Source: Streptomyces sp. NRRL B-24085
GTDB lineage: Bacteria; Actinomycetota; Actinomycetes; Streptomycetales; Streptomycetaceae
Assembly (NCBI RefSeq): GCF_001282115.1
Contig: NZ_LJBR01000161.1
Span: 1 to 64,000 of the forward strand
DNA length: 64,000 nucleotides
Direction: 5' to 3'
In this document: positions 39,732 to 48,130 of the stretch, piece after piece
Numbering within the stretch: the stretch's first letter is position 1
Layout: each line of letters opens with the position of its first letter
Position numbers and translations under genes: made by a program
The notes under the pieces: model-generated
What the model was told of the DNA's origin: nothing
The model's input: only the letters and a program-made list of their open reading frames with translations
Database searches by the model: none

Positions 39732-40265
39732 TTACTCCGCAGCAGCCTCCGCAGGCTCTCCCGGACGGTGCATGCGCGCCATCCCGGTCAGCGGGGCCCT
39801 GATGTTCCAGCCCGCACGGAACAGGTCGCTCTGCAACTCCTCGATCTCCTTCGCCAGGCTCTCCATCTTCCCGATGGTGATCGGCGTAACGGAGTGGCCG
39901 AGCGTCTTACGGACCGGCCTCATCGCTTCAAGACCGTTACCGTCCTCGGCCTGCATGAACAGCGAGTGGACTACCGTGTTGCGCTTGTCCTTCAGCGCCT
40001 TCGCCCGGGTCAGGCAGTCCTTCACGTCGGCCAGGGCCGCGGGATCGTCGTGGTTGTAGCACTTCAGCGCCAGCTCGCAGAGCTCGATCAGTCGGGCGGT
40101 GCCCTCAGCGTTGGCGAGCACGAGCAGCGTCGGTTCGAAGGCCAGGCTCCCGAGCAGGCTGTGCAGGTGACGGTCGAGGTGGGCGCCGGCAACGGTCACC
40201 CGGCCGACGGCCTCAAGAAAGGGATCCCGCTCGCGAGGGGCAGCTTCGTTGGTCATGGCGGGCAT
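39732..40265 (-). CDS. Helical protein with a HEPN-like R-x4-H motif
   Basis: A 177-residue, mostly helical protein. VTVAGAHLDRHLHSLLGSL and LIELCELALKCYNHDDPAAL form the first helices, then ALKDKRNTVVHSLF contains Arg-x4-His, the pattern of the HEPN RNase active site, followed by a coiled-coil-like KMESLAKEIEELQSDL. HEPN proteins often serve as toxins or abortive-infection RNases, but similar R-x4-H segments also occur in inactive relatives. No antitoxin gene is adjacent. The location between two CRISPR loci is suggestive only. Confidence 0.5.
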   Translation of the reverse strand: MPAMTNEAAPRERDPFLEAVGRVTVAGAHLDRHLHSLLGSLAFEPTLLVLANAEGTARLIELCELALKCYNHDDPAALADVKDCLTRAKALKDKRNTVVHSLFMQAEDGNGLEAMRPVRKTLGHSVTPITIGKMESLAKEIEELQSDLFRAGWNIRAPLTGMARMHRPGEPAEAAAE

Positions 40266-40418
40266 GCTACGACTGCGGATCAGGGCAACGCAGGCGATTT
40301 TGGACAGGTCACTCGCTACCCCGTAACCGCATAGGGGATGCGGTGTGCTGGCTGTGAGCTGCTATTTTACCCGACGGATGGCACGCGCTTGGCACGACCA
40401 GGGCCTGCGGAGGTGGGG

Positions 40419-40670
40419 TCAGTCCGCCTCTTGATCGGACGGCCTCAGCTTGGAGCACGTGGGGCCGAGACGTAGATCGCGTTTGGCGGCCGCCCGACGA
40501 CCGTCGGCGAAGATGCCCCTGAGGGCCGCAGCCTGCTCTGGGCTGAGCGGGGGTGCTTCGTCAACGATCTTTCTGATCTTCTCCATGCCCGTTCGGCCGA
40601 GGGTTGCTTCAGCTTGCGCCATGGAGAACGGCAGAGGACACGAGCATTCACCGGCGGGGCTTACCGTCAT
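40419..40670 (-). CDS. Small protein downstream of an excisionase-like gene
   Basis: 83 residues. Its ATG overlaps the TGA of the preceding HTH frame (ATGA), so it is translated with it. It contains KIRKIVDEAPPLSPEQAAALRGIF, a segment common in small proteins of streptomycete integrative elements and prophages, and a late Cys. The first 28 residues may not be part of the protein, as an internal ATG at residue 29 exists. Function unknown. Confidence 0.5.
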   Translation of the reverse strand: MTVSPAGECSCPLPFSMAQAEATLGRTGMEKIRKIVDEAPPLSPEQAAALRGIFADGRRAAAKRDLRLGPTCSKLRPSDQEAD

Positions 40671-41072
40671 CGGTCGCCCCTGGGGATCTCACCGCTGGGC
40701 CGGGTCATGATTCGGCGGAGCTGCTCGACGAGTTCGTCGCTCGGCTTCGGGGTTTCCTTCACCCGGGCGCGGATGGAAGCGACGATCTCGGAGCCGAGGA
40801 TCGCGAGGCGCTCTGCGTCGGTCGTGCGGCGACCAAACCCGACCGGCCCTCCGTCGCTTTCGCCTCGTGCCAGGCCTGCACTTCGCGAGGTCGTAGCGGC
40901 GGCCCTGGCCGGCGAACGGCTCGTCGGGCATACCGGCCTTCCGCCATTGGTCGATCTGCCAGGTCGAGACGCCGTAATACGTCTCGACCTCGCGCTCGGT
41001 GAGGAGGGGGACGAGGCCGGCCGGGAGGCGGACGCGACATTCAGCCTTCGTGCTTCGGACGAGATGACTCAT
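40668..41072 (-). pseudogene. Excisionase/MerR-type HTH protein, frameshifted
   Basis: The N-terminal frame (40689-41072) gives LLTEREVETYYGVSTWQIDQWRKAGMP and GQGRRYDLAK, a winged HTH of the excisionase type. Continuation VQAWHEAKATEG lies in a second frame, and the natural ending (ERLAILGSEIVASIRARVKE, then ELVEQLRRIMTRPSGEIPRGDR) in a third, closing at the TGA that overlaps the next gene. Two single-base changes explain this, so the gene is broken or the sequence has errors. Presumably a relic of an integrative element. Confidence 0.6.
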
Positions 41073-41229
41073 GCCTCATGGCTGTCCGGCCGATAACGGT
41101 GCTGCTCCGCCTGATCGTGGTGTTTGCCCGTGCGGATGGCTCAACGGGCGCCTGTGGGTCGGGCGTGTACCCGCCCGAAGGTGAAGGCGGGCATTGTCGT
41201 TCGGTGTCGCCATACTGGCGGGCGCGACG

Positions 41230-41276
41230 GGGCCCCGGCCTCCCTGTCGGCATCGGGGAGGGCGGGGCCCCGGTAC
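41230..41276 (-). terminator. Strong hairpin after the 51-residue membrane protein
   Basis: GGGGCCCCGG pairs with CGGGGCCCC across about 45 bp, with extra pairing between CCTCCC and GGGAGG inside. It lies just downstream of the small membrane-protein gene on the minus strand. There is no T run, as is common for streptomycete terminators. Confidence 0.5.
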
Positions 41277-41280
41277 CGCA

Positions 41281-41436
41281 CTACGCCATGGCGTAGGCCA
41301 CGGCGTAACCGATCACACTGACGGCCACCGCGGACAGCCCGAGCGCTGCGCCTTGCTGCTTGGCGACGTTGCCGAGGTACGCACTCCCAACCAGGGCAAC
41401 CACCATGGCCACGGCCGCCTTCTCCTTCTTCGACAT
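41281..41436 (-). CDS. Tiny membrane protein, 51 residues
   Basis: The start at 41436 is chosen because GGAGGTGAAGGAG lies directly upstream; a longer frame to 41493 has no such site. MSKKEKAAVAMVVALVGSAYL is a basic start followed by a hydrophobic helix, and LGLSAVAVSVIGYAVAYAMA is a second one. Two short membrane helices with a polar GNVAKQQG turn suggest a holin-like or small membrane effector, but no family is recognised. Confidence 0.6.
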   Translation of the reverse strand: MSKKEKAAVAMVVALVGSAYLGNVAKQQGAALGLSAVAVSVIGYAVAYAMA

Positions 41437-41686
41437 CTCCTTCACCTCCCTCCACGCAGAGTTGGAGGGAAGGATGACAGGTGGGTCTGACATTGCTGCT
41501 GGTACTCAGGTTCTGACGGCCGTGGCTCGGGGTCTGGCTGACCGAGTAGCGCGGCGGGACCTCAGGTCTAGAGGGACCAGACGCTTGCCCCGGTGCTCCC
41601 GACCAATCCGATGCGCGCGAGCGCGAGCGGTGTACCAAGGACCGTCGCCAAACGGCGCCGGGTAAATGCTGGCCACGTTGGGGCGG

Positions 41687-43060
41687 CTACAGGATCCGCC
41701 ACTCCCCCTGGTCGATCATCGTGGCCAAGGTGGTGTCCGGTGCGCCGAGTTCCGCCAGCGCCAGCCCAATCGCCAGGGTGTGGGCCAGGAATGTCAGCGA
41801 CTGCAGCTGCTCGGCGGTCGGCCGCGCACTGCCGTGCGCCAGGTTGTTGTGGGCCTTCCCCTCGATCGCCCACACGTCCTTCGGATCGGGGTGAATTCCG
41901 CCCAGCGAATCCGGGATCGGGTCGACCCGTGCATCGATCCGAGCCTTCAGCTCGGGTGGCAAGTCATCGGCCAGCTGGCGTAGGCGCTCGTGGAGGGCGT
42001 AGCTGCTGTCCATGGGGAGGTCGTCCCGCAATCGCTTCAGATCCTGCGGTTCGACGCCCTTCAACGCCTTGATGCGATCCAGCAGTTCCTTGCGCGCGGC
42101 CCTGAAAACATCCCTGGTCACGGGGCAGGTGCCGTACTTGACCGTGTGGTAGCTCTCCAGAGCCGGCAGGAGGGCGACGAACCGTGCCCTGACGGTCATT
42201 GACGCGCTCAGTGAGGAGGTGAGGTAGTCGAAGAAGATGTCGTACTGCGCCGACATGCGGCGCCATCCGCTCAGGAGATCCGCCAGCGAGGCCCCTCCGG
42301 GCCCCAGCCGCAGCAGGGGTTCCAGGCGGCCCCCATGTTGCGCGTCTGCTTCGTAGGGCTCCTGGGCGATGTCCGATGCGAAGACCTGGACTGTGCGGTG
42401 CGGGTCGTCGACGTTGGTCAACTCCACCCAGATGGACTGTTTCCCGGCCAACGCGAAGGTAGACAGTTGAGCCGCTGGCCGGACGTAGGTGTCCAGCCAG
42501 TCCTCCGCGGTCCGGGCAGCGCCTTCGACGCGCAGGACTGGGTTAAAGGAGACGCCGAATCGGTGGCCGCCGAAGAGCGGCCCGGCCTCCTGGTCGTACC
42601 CCAGTGTGATCGTGTCGTCACAGGGCATCGACCATGTCTGATCGACCTCGCCGCTCAGCGTCAGGACATATGCGGCTTCGCTGGAGCGGCCCACGGCCGG
42701 GACCTGAACTCTGGTCAGGGGGGAGACGCCGGAGAGCCTGCTCAGACCTGTGACCTGGAACTCCACCGCGTCGAACGGCAGGTCACCTTCCGGCACCTCC
42801 AGGCCGTGTAGACCAAGGCGTCCGCTGATACGCGAATGCCCCGGCAGCAGGTGCGTGACCCTGGCCCCCACCAGGACGACCTCGTGGTTGGTCCGCAGCG
42901 TTCCACGCAGCACCGAATGTTCCTCGGTGCTCCCATCGAGAATACGGCGACGGGCGGGTCCACGACGTCAGGCGGCACCGTCCAGGCCGACGGGTCCTCG
43001 AAGACCACTCCCCGAGGGGACGCCCCGGCGGCAAGCTCAAGTTCCCCCGCCTGTGTCACA
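41687..43060 (-). pseudogene. ApeA-like HEPN protein, 5' frameshift
   Basis: The main frame (41687-42913, 408 residues) starts VLRGTLRTNHEVVLVGARVTHLLPG and ends with helical DVWAIEGKAHNNLAHGSAR. The layout is that of ApeA-type anti-phage proteins: a beta-rich N-terminal domain and a C-terminal Apea-like HEPN nuclease. The natural N-terminus (GELELAAGASPRGVVFEDPSAW) continues in another frame up to about 43060, so one base change near 42950 breaks the gene. The HEPN motif is degenerate: HNNLAH stands where RNxLAH is typical. An orphan CRISPR array begins only about 25 bp upstream. Damaged in this strain, or the frameshift is a sequence error. Confidence 0.6.
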
Positions 43061-43085
43061 CCGCCGAGCTGCCAGGTGCACGGAT

Positions 43086-43299
43086 ATGCTCCCCGCACCC
43101 GCGGGGATGGTCCCGTCCCAACGTCCATGACCGTGACCGGCATCGGGTGCTCCCCGCACCCGCGGGGATGGTCCCCATTCGGGGGGCGGTCCCCCGTTCT
43201 CGGTCGGGTGCTCCCCGCACCCCCGCGGGGATGGTCCCTGCTGCTCGGTGAGCGGGGTGGTGGTCACGGGGTGCTCCCCGCACCCGCGGGGATGGTCCC
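43086..43299 (+). CRISPR. Orphan CRISPR mini-array, four repeats
   Basis: Four repeats (43086-43114, 43147-43175, 43208-43238, 43271-43299) with three 32-bp spacers. The repeat is identical to that of arrays 1 and 2 except for an A at position 1 of the first and a 2-bp insertion (CC) in the third. No cas gene, leader or IS end adjoins it; its neighbours are an ApeA-like gene and an ABC permease gene. It could be an off-shoot of array 1 or 2 moved by recombination between repeats. Confidence 0.93.
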
Positions 43300-43521
43300 G
43301 AACGCCATGCCAGTACCCGCAGTCCGTCAGAAGCCAGCTCTCGTCGAGGGTCTCGATGTCCGAGGGCTGGCGAACTCCGCGGAAGAGCTCCGACCGGACG
43401 GCACAAAGGCTCCCTTCCTTGAGGCGGCGCCCGCCACCCTCGACCGCTTCGCAGCCCAAGTCCTTGGTCTCTCCCGCAGCAGCCAAGTTCCACGCCCTGG
43501 ACCGCGTCAGAGTCCCGTACG
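43300..43521. other. Gap between mini-array and permease gene
   Basis: On the minus strand an ATG at 43525 overlaps the permease stop (ATGA) and opens a frame of about 75 residues (DIETLDESWLLTDCGYWHGV) that then runs into the CRISPR repeats. It may be the start of a third gene of the transporter operon, cut by the array. I cannot identify it. Confidence 0.3.
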
Positions 43522-44313
43522 TCATTCGTGCCAGGTGGTGTCCCTGACCCAGGGCAGTGCGAACCGTTCCAACAACACCAAGGCAAAGTAGAGAAGGATG
43601 CTCATCAACCCGATCAGGATGATCGCGGCCCAGGCGGTGGCGGTGTCGCCCACTCCGCCGGCTTGAACGATCAGATAGCCCAGTCCAGCCTCACCGGCCT
43701 GGAACTCGCCGATGACCGCACCGATCGCGGCGAGCGGCATGGCCACCTTCAGCCCGACGAAGATCTGTGGCAGCGCGGCGGGAAACCGTACCTTCCGGAA
43801 TGCCTGCCAGCGAGAGGCATCCAGCGAGCGCGCCAACTCGGCCAGGTCCGCCGGGGTCGAGGTCAGGCCGGTCGCGGTGGACAGCACGATCGGGAAAAAG
43901 CAGAGCAGGAAGACCATGGTCAGGACGGGTTTCTGCCCCCATCCGAGCGCCCCCACCAACAGGGGGCCGAGCGCGATCTTCGGAACCGCGTTGACGGCTA
44001 CCAGCAGCGGCGTGAACATGCGTTCCAGTACGCGCGAGGCGGCCAGCGACAGTCCGATCAGAACTCCGCAGGCGCCGGACAGAACGAACCCGACCACCGT
44101 CTCCACCATGGTGTCGCCGGTGTGTTCCAGGAACCGGGCCGGGGTCGCGGTGAACGCCGAGAGGACAGCACCCGGCGGAGGCAGTACCGCCGAGTGGATC
44201 ACCTCCAGCGCCGACGTGAGAAGCCACCACACGCCGAGCGCGACCAGCAGCCCGGCCACCGGCAGCAGCCCGACGCCGACGCCCGTCCCGCGACGGGGAC
44301 CGACTCCTGGCAC
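43522..44313 (-). CDS. ABC transporter permease, SsuC/TauC type
   Basis: 263 residues with about six membrane helices. The cytoplasmic coupling loop is GEFQAGEAGLGYLIVQAGG, preceded by VRFPAALPQIFVGLKVAMPLAAIGA, the usual BPD_transp_1 pattern for sulfonate, taurine, nitrate and pyrimidine uptake. It follows the binding-protein gene by 4 bp on the same strand, so both form one operon; the ATPase is divergent. No frameshift. Substrate cannot be told from sequence; the LLM monooxygenase encoded nearby favours an alkanesulfonate or another compound attacked by flavin monooxygenases. Confidence 0.85.
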   Translation of the reverse strand: MPGVGPRRGTGVGVGLLPVAGLLVALGVWWLLTSALEVIHSAVLPPPGAVLSAFTATPARFLEHTGDTMVETVVGFVLSGACGVLIGLSLAASRVLERMFTPLLVAVNAVPKIALGPLLVGALGWGQKPVLTMVFLLCFFPIVLSTATGLTSTPADLAELARSLDASRWQAFRKVRFPAALPQIFVGLKVAMPLAAIGAVIGEFQAGEAGLGYLIVQAGGVGDTATAWAAIILIGLMSILLYFALVLLERFALPWVRDTTWHE

Positions 44314-44317
44314 GGGC

Positions 44318-45346
44318 TCAGGCCTTCGGCACCAAGCCGAAGTCGATGATCTGCTCAGGGGTCATCCCCTTGGGCAGCGCGCCCGCGTCCTCCAGGATCT
44401 TGATGCCCCTCGCCACCCGCCCGGAGTCCAGCGCTCCGATCGTCCTGCCGGAACCGTCTTTCGGGGTGACGTACGCGGCCATCAACTCCAACTCGGCTGC
44501 CGCAGCGGCCGGTTTCGTGGTGTCCACGTTCCGCCTCAGGATCTCGGAGGCTTCCTTCGAGTGGGCGAGGCTGTACTCCAGGCCCCTGAGCAGCGCGGCG
44601 GTGAACCGCCGCACCATCTGCGGATCCTGCTCGGCGATCTTCTTGGACGTGATCAGCACGTTCCCGTACAGGTCGGGAAGCACGTCGCTGTACGGCAGCA
44701 GCACGGCCTTCTTCTTCGTCACCGCCTCGATGGTCGGCTTGCCCACCACGAACTGGCCGATACCGTCCACCGAGCCGCCGGCGAGGGTACCCATCAGGGT
44801 CTGCGCCTCGCCATTGACCCAGGTCACCTTGTCGGCGTCCACGCCGGCCAGCCGGGCGTACGTCGGGAAGAGGTTGCGTACGACGGAGCCGGGCGTGTCG
44901 GCGAGTCGTTTGCCTTCGAGGTCCTTCGGTGTGGCGATGCTGTTGTCCTCGGTGGTGGCGATCGCGGCCATGGTGTGCTGCTGGATGGCGGCCACCGCGA
45001 CGAAGCCCTTCGACTGGCCGTTGCCCATGTGCAGCAGACCTCCCGTCAGGTCGATCGGGCCGAACTGCGCCTGGCCGCTGACGACGGCCGGGATCACACC
45101 GCCGGTGCCCTGCCCCGGCCTGATCCTCACGTCGAAGCCGGCCTCTTCGAAGAACCCCTTGTCCTTCGCGACCCAGGCGTATGCGTCCCGGCCGAAGCTG
45201 CCGAAGGAGGTCAGGTAGGTCACCTTCTTCAGCGCCTTGCCCTTGTCACCGGTGTCCGCGTCGGAATCCGAGTCGCCGCAGCCCGCCATCAGCGCCAGCG
45301 TGGTGGTCAGGGCTGCCGCGGTGACCGTACGGGCGAACCGGAGCAT
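44318..45346 (-). CDS. ABC transporter substrate-binding lipoprotein, NMT1/SsuA type
   Basis: 342 residues from the ATG at 45346. MLRFARTVTAAALTTTLALMAGC is a lipoprotein signal with lipobox MAGC. The mature protein has the periplasmic-binding fold of the NMT1/SsuA group: KVTYLTSFGSFGRDAYAWVAKDKGFFEEAGFDV and GTGGVIPAVVSGQAQFGPID near the N-terminus, then LEGKRLADTPGSVVRN and a C-terminal EQIIDFGLVPK. It delivers the ligand to the membrane permease encoded 4 bp downstream. The 270-bp region upstream separates it from the divergent ATPase gene and must carry both promoters. Confidence 0.85.
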   Translation of the reverse strand: MLRFARTVTAAALTTTLALMAGCGDSDSDADTGDKGKALKKVTYLTSFGSFGRDAYAWVAKDKGFFEEAGFDVRIRPGQGTGGVIPAVVSGQAQFGPIDLTGGLLHMGNGQSKGFVAVAAIQQHTMAAIATTEDNSIATPKDLEGKRLADTPGSVVRNLFPTYARLAGVDADKVTWVNGEAQTLMGTLAGGSVDGIGQFVVGKPTIEAVTKKKAVLLPYSDVLPDLYGNVLITSKKIAEQDPQMVRRFTAALLRGLEYSLAHSKEASEILRRNVDTTKPAAAAAELELMAAYVTPKDGSGRTIGALDSGRVARGIKILEDAGALPKGMTPEQIIDFGLVPKA

Positions 45347-45617
45347 GCGCACAGTGTTGTCCTTTCCGGCCGCCGAACGCGCCGGCGGAGGGGCGTCGAG
45401 ACGGACGAGACGGAACGGCGGCACAGAGCTGCCGAAGGCATGACACGTGGTGCAGGCAACAGCGTACGGGGGATGGGTAGTTGTGGGCCAGGTGTATGTC
45501 ATCGGGGCCTGCATCGACCGGACGACAGGTACCGCCGATCGGCCTGCTGCGGGTAGCCTGAGCGGGCGACATGACCCGGCCGGCACGACGATTGCCCGTG
45601 GATGGGGAGACCGCCGG

Positions 45618-46403
45618 ATGATCAGACTCACCGGTGTGTCCCGGAGCTTCACCAGCCGGTCCGGCTCGACCGCAGCGCTCCAGGACATCGGCCTTCACAT
45701 CGCCGAGAGCCAGTTCGTGGCGGTGGTGGGCCGGTCCGGGTGCGGCAAGTCCACGCTGCTCCGGCTGATCGCCGGTCTCCTGCCGGTCACCGAGGGCGAG
45801 ATCACCATCGGCGGCGAGCGGGTCACGGGAGCCCGGCGCGATGTCGCCATGCTGTTCCAGCGGCCGGCCCTGCTGCCCTGGCGGTCCGTGCTCGACAATG
45901 TCCTGCTGCCCGTGGAGATCTTCGGCTGGAAAAAGGCGAAGCACCGCGAGCGGGCATACCGGCTGCTGGAGACGGCCGGACTGAACGGCTTTGAGAAACA
46001 CCGGCCGCACGAACTGTCCGGCGGTATGCAGCAGCGTGTGGCGCTGTGCCGGTCGCTCATGGGCGAGCCACGGGTGCTGCTCATGGACGAGCCGTTCTCC
46101 GCACTCGACGCACTGACCCGCGCGGACCTCGCCGTGGAGCTGCAACGCATCCACCTCGAGAACTCCTCCACCGTCGTCTTCGTCACCCACTCGATAGACG
46201 AGGCCGTGCTGCTCGCCGACCGGGTGGTGGTGCTCACCCCGCGCCCAGGCCGGATCCGCAAGATCGTCGACATCGCCATACCTCGGCCGAGGACGCTGGG
46301 CCGAACCGCGCACCTGAGCGAAGTGGCCCGGTGCAGCGCCGATCTGCATGAACTGCTGATGGAACGGGACCTGTCCGGGACGGACGAAACGGAGCAGCGA
46401 TGA
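45618..46403 (+). CDS. ABC transporter ATPase, SsuB/TauB type
   Basis: 261 residues from the ATG at 45618, preceded by GGGGAGACC. Walker A GRSGCGKST is at 38-46, the Q-loop in MLFQRPALLPW, the signature LSGGMQQR, Walker B VLLMDEPFSALD and the H-loop in VTHSIDEA. All catalytic residues are present. It powers the divergently encoded permease and binding protein. The stop overlaps the start of the LLM oxidoreductase gene by four bases (ATGA), coupling the two. Confidence 0.88.
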   Translation: MIRLTGVSRSFTSRSGSTAALQDIGLHIAESQFVAVVGRSGCGKSTLLRLIAGLLPVTEGEITIGGERVTGARRDVAMLFQRPALLPWRSVLDNVLLPVEIFGWKKAKHRERAYRLLETAGLNGFEKHRPHELSGGMQQRVALCRSLMGEPRVLLMDEPFSALDALTRADLAVELQRIHLENSSTVVFVTHSIDEAVLLADRVVVLTPRPGRIRKIVDIAIPRPRTLGRTAHLSEVARCSADLHELLMERDLSGTDETEQR

Positions 46404-47344
46404 GCCTGCGGATCTGCGTCTTCACCGAGCCGCACCGCGGCGCCGACTACGAGGATCAGCGGCGCTTCGCACAACTCGTCGAGGCCGGCGGATTCGAAGG
46501 CTTCTTCAGGGTGGATCACTATCAGACGATGGGTGCAGATCCCGGCCTGCCCGGCCCCACCGACGCCTGGCTCACGCTCGGCGCGCTCGCCCGGGAGACC
46601 TCCAGGATCCGGCTGGGCACCCTGGTCACCTCGGCGACCTTCCGGCTGCCGGGGCCGCTTGCCGTGATGGTGGCGCAGGTGGACCGCATGAGCGCAGGGC
46701 GGGTCGAACTGGGCCTCGGTGCGGGATGGTACGAACGGGAACACACCTCGTACGGCATCCCGTTCCCGCCCGCGCCGGAGCGCTTCGATCGGCTGGAGGA
46801 GCAACTGGCGGTGATCACCGGCCTGTGGCGGACACCGGTCGGCGAGAGCTTCAGCTATCGCGGCGACCACTACCAGCTCGTCGACGCGCCCGCCCTCCCG
46901 AGGCCCGTGCAGGTGCCGGGGCCGCCCATCATCGTGGGGGGCCGCGGCGCCAAGCGCACCCCGGAGTTGGCGGCCCGGTACGCCGATGAGTTCAACATGC
47001 CTTTCAAGTCGGTGGCCGAGACCGCCCGCGCGTACCGACGGGTTGCCGAGGCGTGCGATCGGACCGGGCGGGCCGACGCCGGCCGGCCACCACTGGTGCT
47101 GTCGGCCGGTGTCGTGGCGGCCATCGGTCGTACGGACGCGGAAGTGCGACGGAGGGCCGCCCCGCTCCACGCCAAAAGCGCGTTGCCGCCGGAGGATGCG
47201 GTGGTCGGATCCCCGGCCCAACTCGTCGAACGGCTTGGTGAGTTCGCCGCGATCGGCACGACCCGTATCCATCTGCGGCTGATCGACTTCAATGACCTCG
47301 ACCACCTGGAACTCATCGCCGGTGAGGTGCTCCCGCAGTTGTAG
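46400..47344 (+). CDS. LLM-class flavin (F420-type) oxidoreductase
   Basis: 314 residues of the luciferase-like monooxygenase fold. FTEPHRGADYEDQRRFAQLVEAGGFEGFFRVDHY opens the TIM barrel; IRLGTLVTSATFRLPGPLAVMVAQVDRMSAGRVELGLGAGWYEREH is the family core. AARYADEFNMPF and a late helix follow. It resembles actinobacterial F420-dependent members more than SsuD. Coupled to the transporter ATPase gene, it likely oxidises or reduces the imported compound in the cytosol. The cofactor assignment is by resemblance only. Confidence 0.85.
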   Translation: MSLRICVFTEPHRGADYEDQRRFAQLVEAGGFEGFFRVDHYQTMGADPGLPGPTDAWLTLGALARETSRIRLGTLVTSATFRLPGPLAVMVAQVDRMSAGRVELGLGAGWYEREHTSYGIPFPPAPERFDRLEEQLAVITGLWRTPVGESFSYRGDHYQLVDAPALPRPVQVPGPPIIVGGRGAKRTPELAARYADEFNMPFKSVAETARAYRRVAEACDRTGRADAGRPPLVLSAGVVAAIGRTDAEVRRRAAPLHAKSALPPEDAVVGSPAQLVERLGEFAAIGTTRIHLRLIDFNDLDHLELIAGEVLPQL

Positions 47345-47712
47345 AGCGTGAAAGCCAGAGCGAGCTGGAACGGCTCGGGATGGTGTGGTCGGTGCATGCG
47401 TCCGCGTGGGAGGCCGGCCTCGCTGTGGCCAGCGACTACGCAGCCGTGCGCGGGCACTGCCCGCCGCCCACGACCGCCGTGTGGGGCGGAGACCGGTTCC
47501 CGATCGGCGTATGAGCCAAAAACATGCGCGCCGCAGCCCGCAGGAGCCGTGAGAACGCCGTGCGCCACGCGAACGGGGAAACGGGTGTCTCCAGCGTCGG
47601 GGAGCTGTCAGAGAGCCGTATGGAGGCCCTCGAAGAGATCAACCCCGGGTGGGCGCGTTACATCAAGGGAGTGCTGGCGGGCGTGGAAACCGTGACATCG
47701 GGTCTGGTGTGA
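47345..47712 (+). pseudogene. Helicase-associated domain fragment, TGG to TGA nonsense
   Basis: Reading one frame directly after the LLM gene gives ELERLGMVWSVHASAWEAGLAVASDYAAVRGH, PIGV, a TGA at 47513-47515, then AKNMRAAARRSRENA and SESRMEALEEINPGW. These are consecutive pieces of the helicase-associated repeat of giant streptomycete helicases, in which PVGVWAKNMRAA is typical; the W codon has become TGA. After NPGW the sequence diverges (ARYIKGVLAG). Such helicases are common near Streptomyces chromosome ends, so this is a hint of a subtelomeric position. No helicase motor domain is present. Confidence 0.65.
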
Positions 47713-48130
47713 CGTGCGTCTCGTACCGCCGATGGGCTGACATGACGGCAGTTGCTGTTAACGGGCTTGGTCAGCGCCACGGCCTGGTCGTCGTCCCGTT
47801 CACGGCCGGCGTTGCTGGCGGCGTAGCCGCGTCGAACCGGGCGAAGGGCCAGGCCGACTGGCACAGCCCCACTCAGGAATCGACGTCGCCAGATTCCTGA
47901 ATTCCGATACTGAGCTGCTCCAGAGCGAACTGGAAGCGCGGGTTGCGGAGCACTCGTGCGCCACTTTGGGCGATGCCGAGGTCTTCGAGCAGTCGAACTC
48001 GCATAACCCACAACAGCACCTCTCCGCACCAATGGCGGCGAGACGTGCTTCCACCCTTGTCTGCCCCACCGTGCGAGACCCCAGTGCGGGCGCGACTGAC
48101 GACTGTGGGCCGCGGCTCCTCCTTCAGAGC
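47713..48130. other. Region with one possible tiny gene
   Basis: On the minus strand, 47873-48004 could encode a 43-residue protein (MRVRLLEDLGIAQSGARVLRNP, ending SGDVDS) with helical character. No ribosome binding site stands out and no family is recognised. Nothing else is visible here. Confidence 0.25.
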
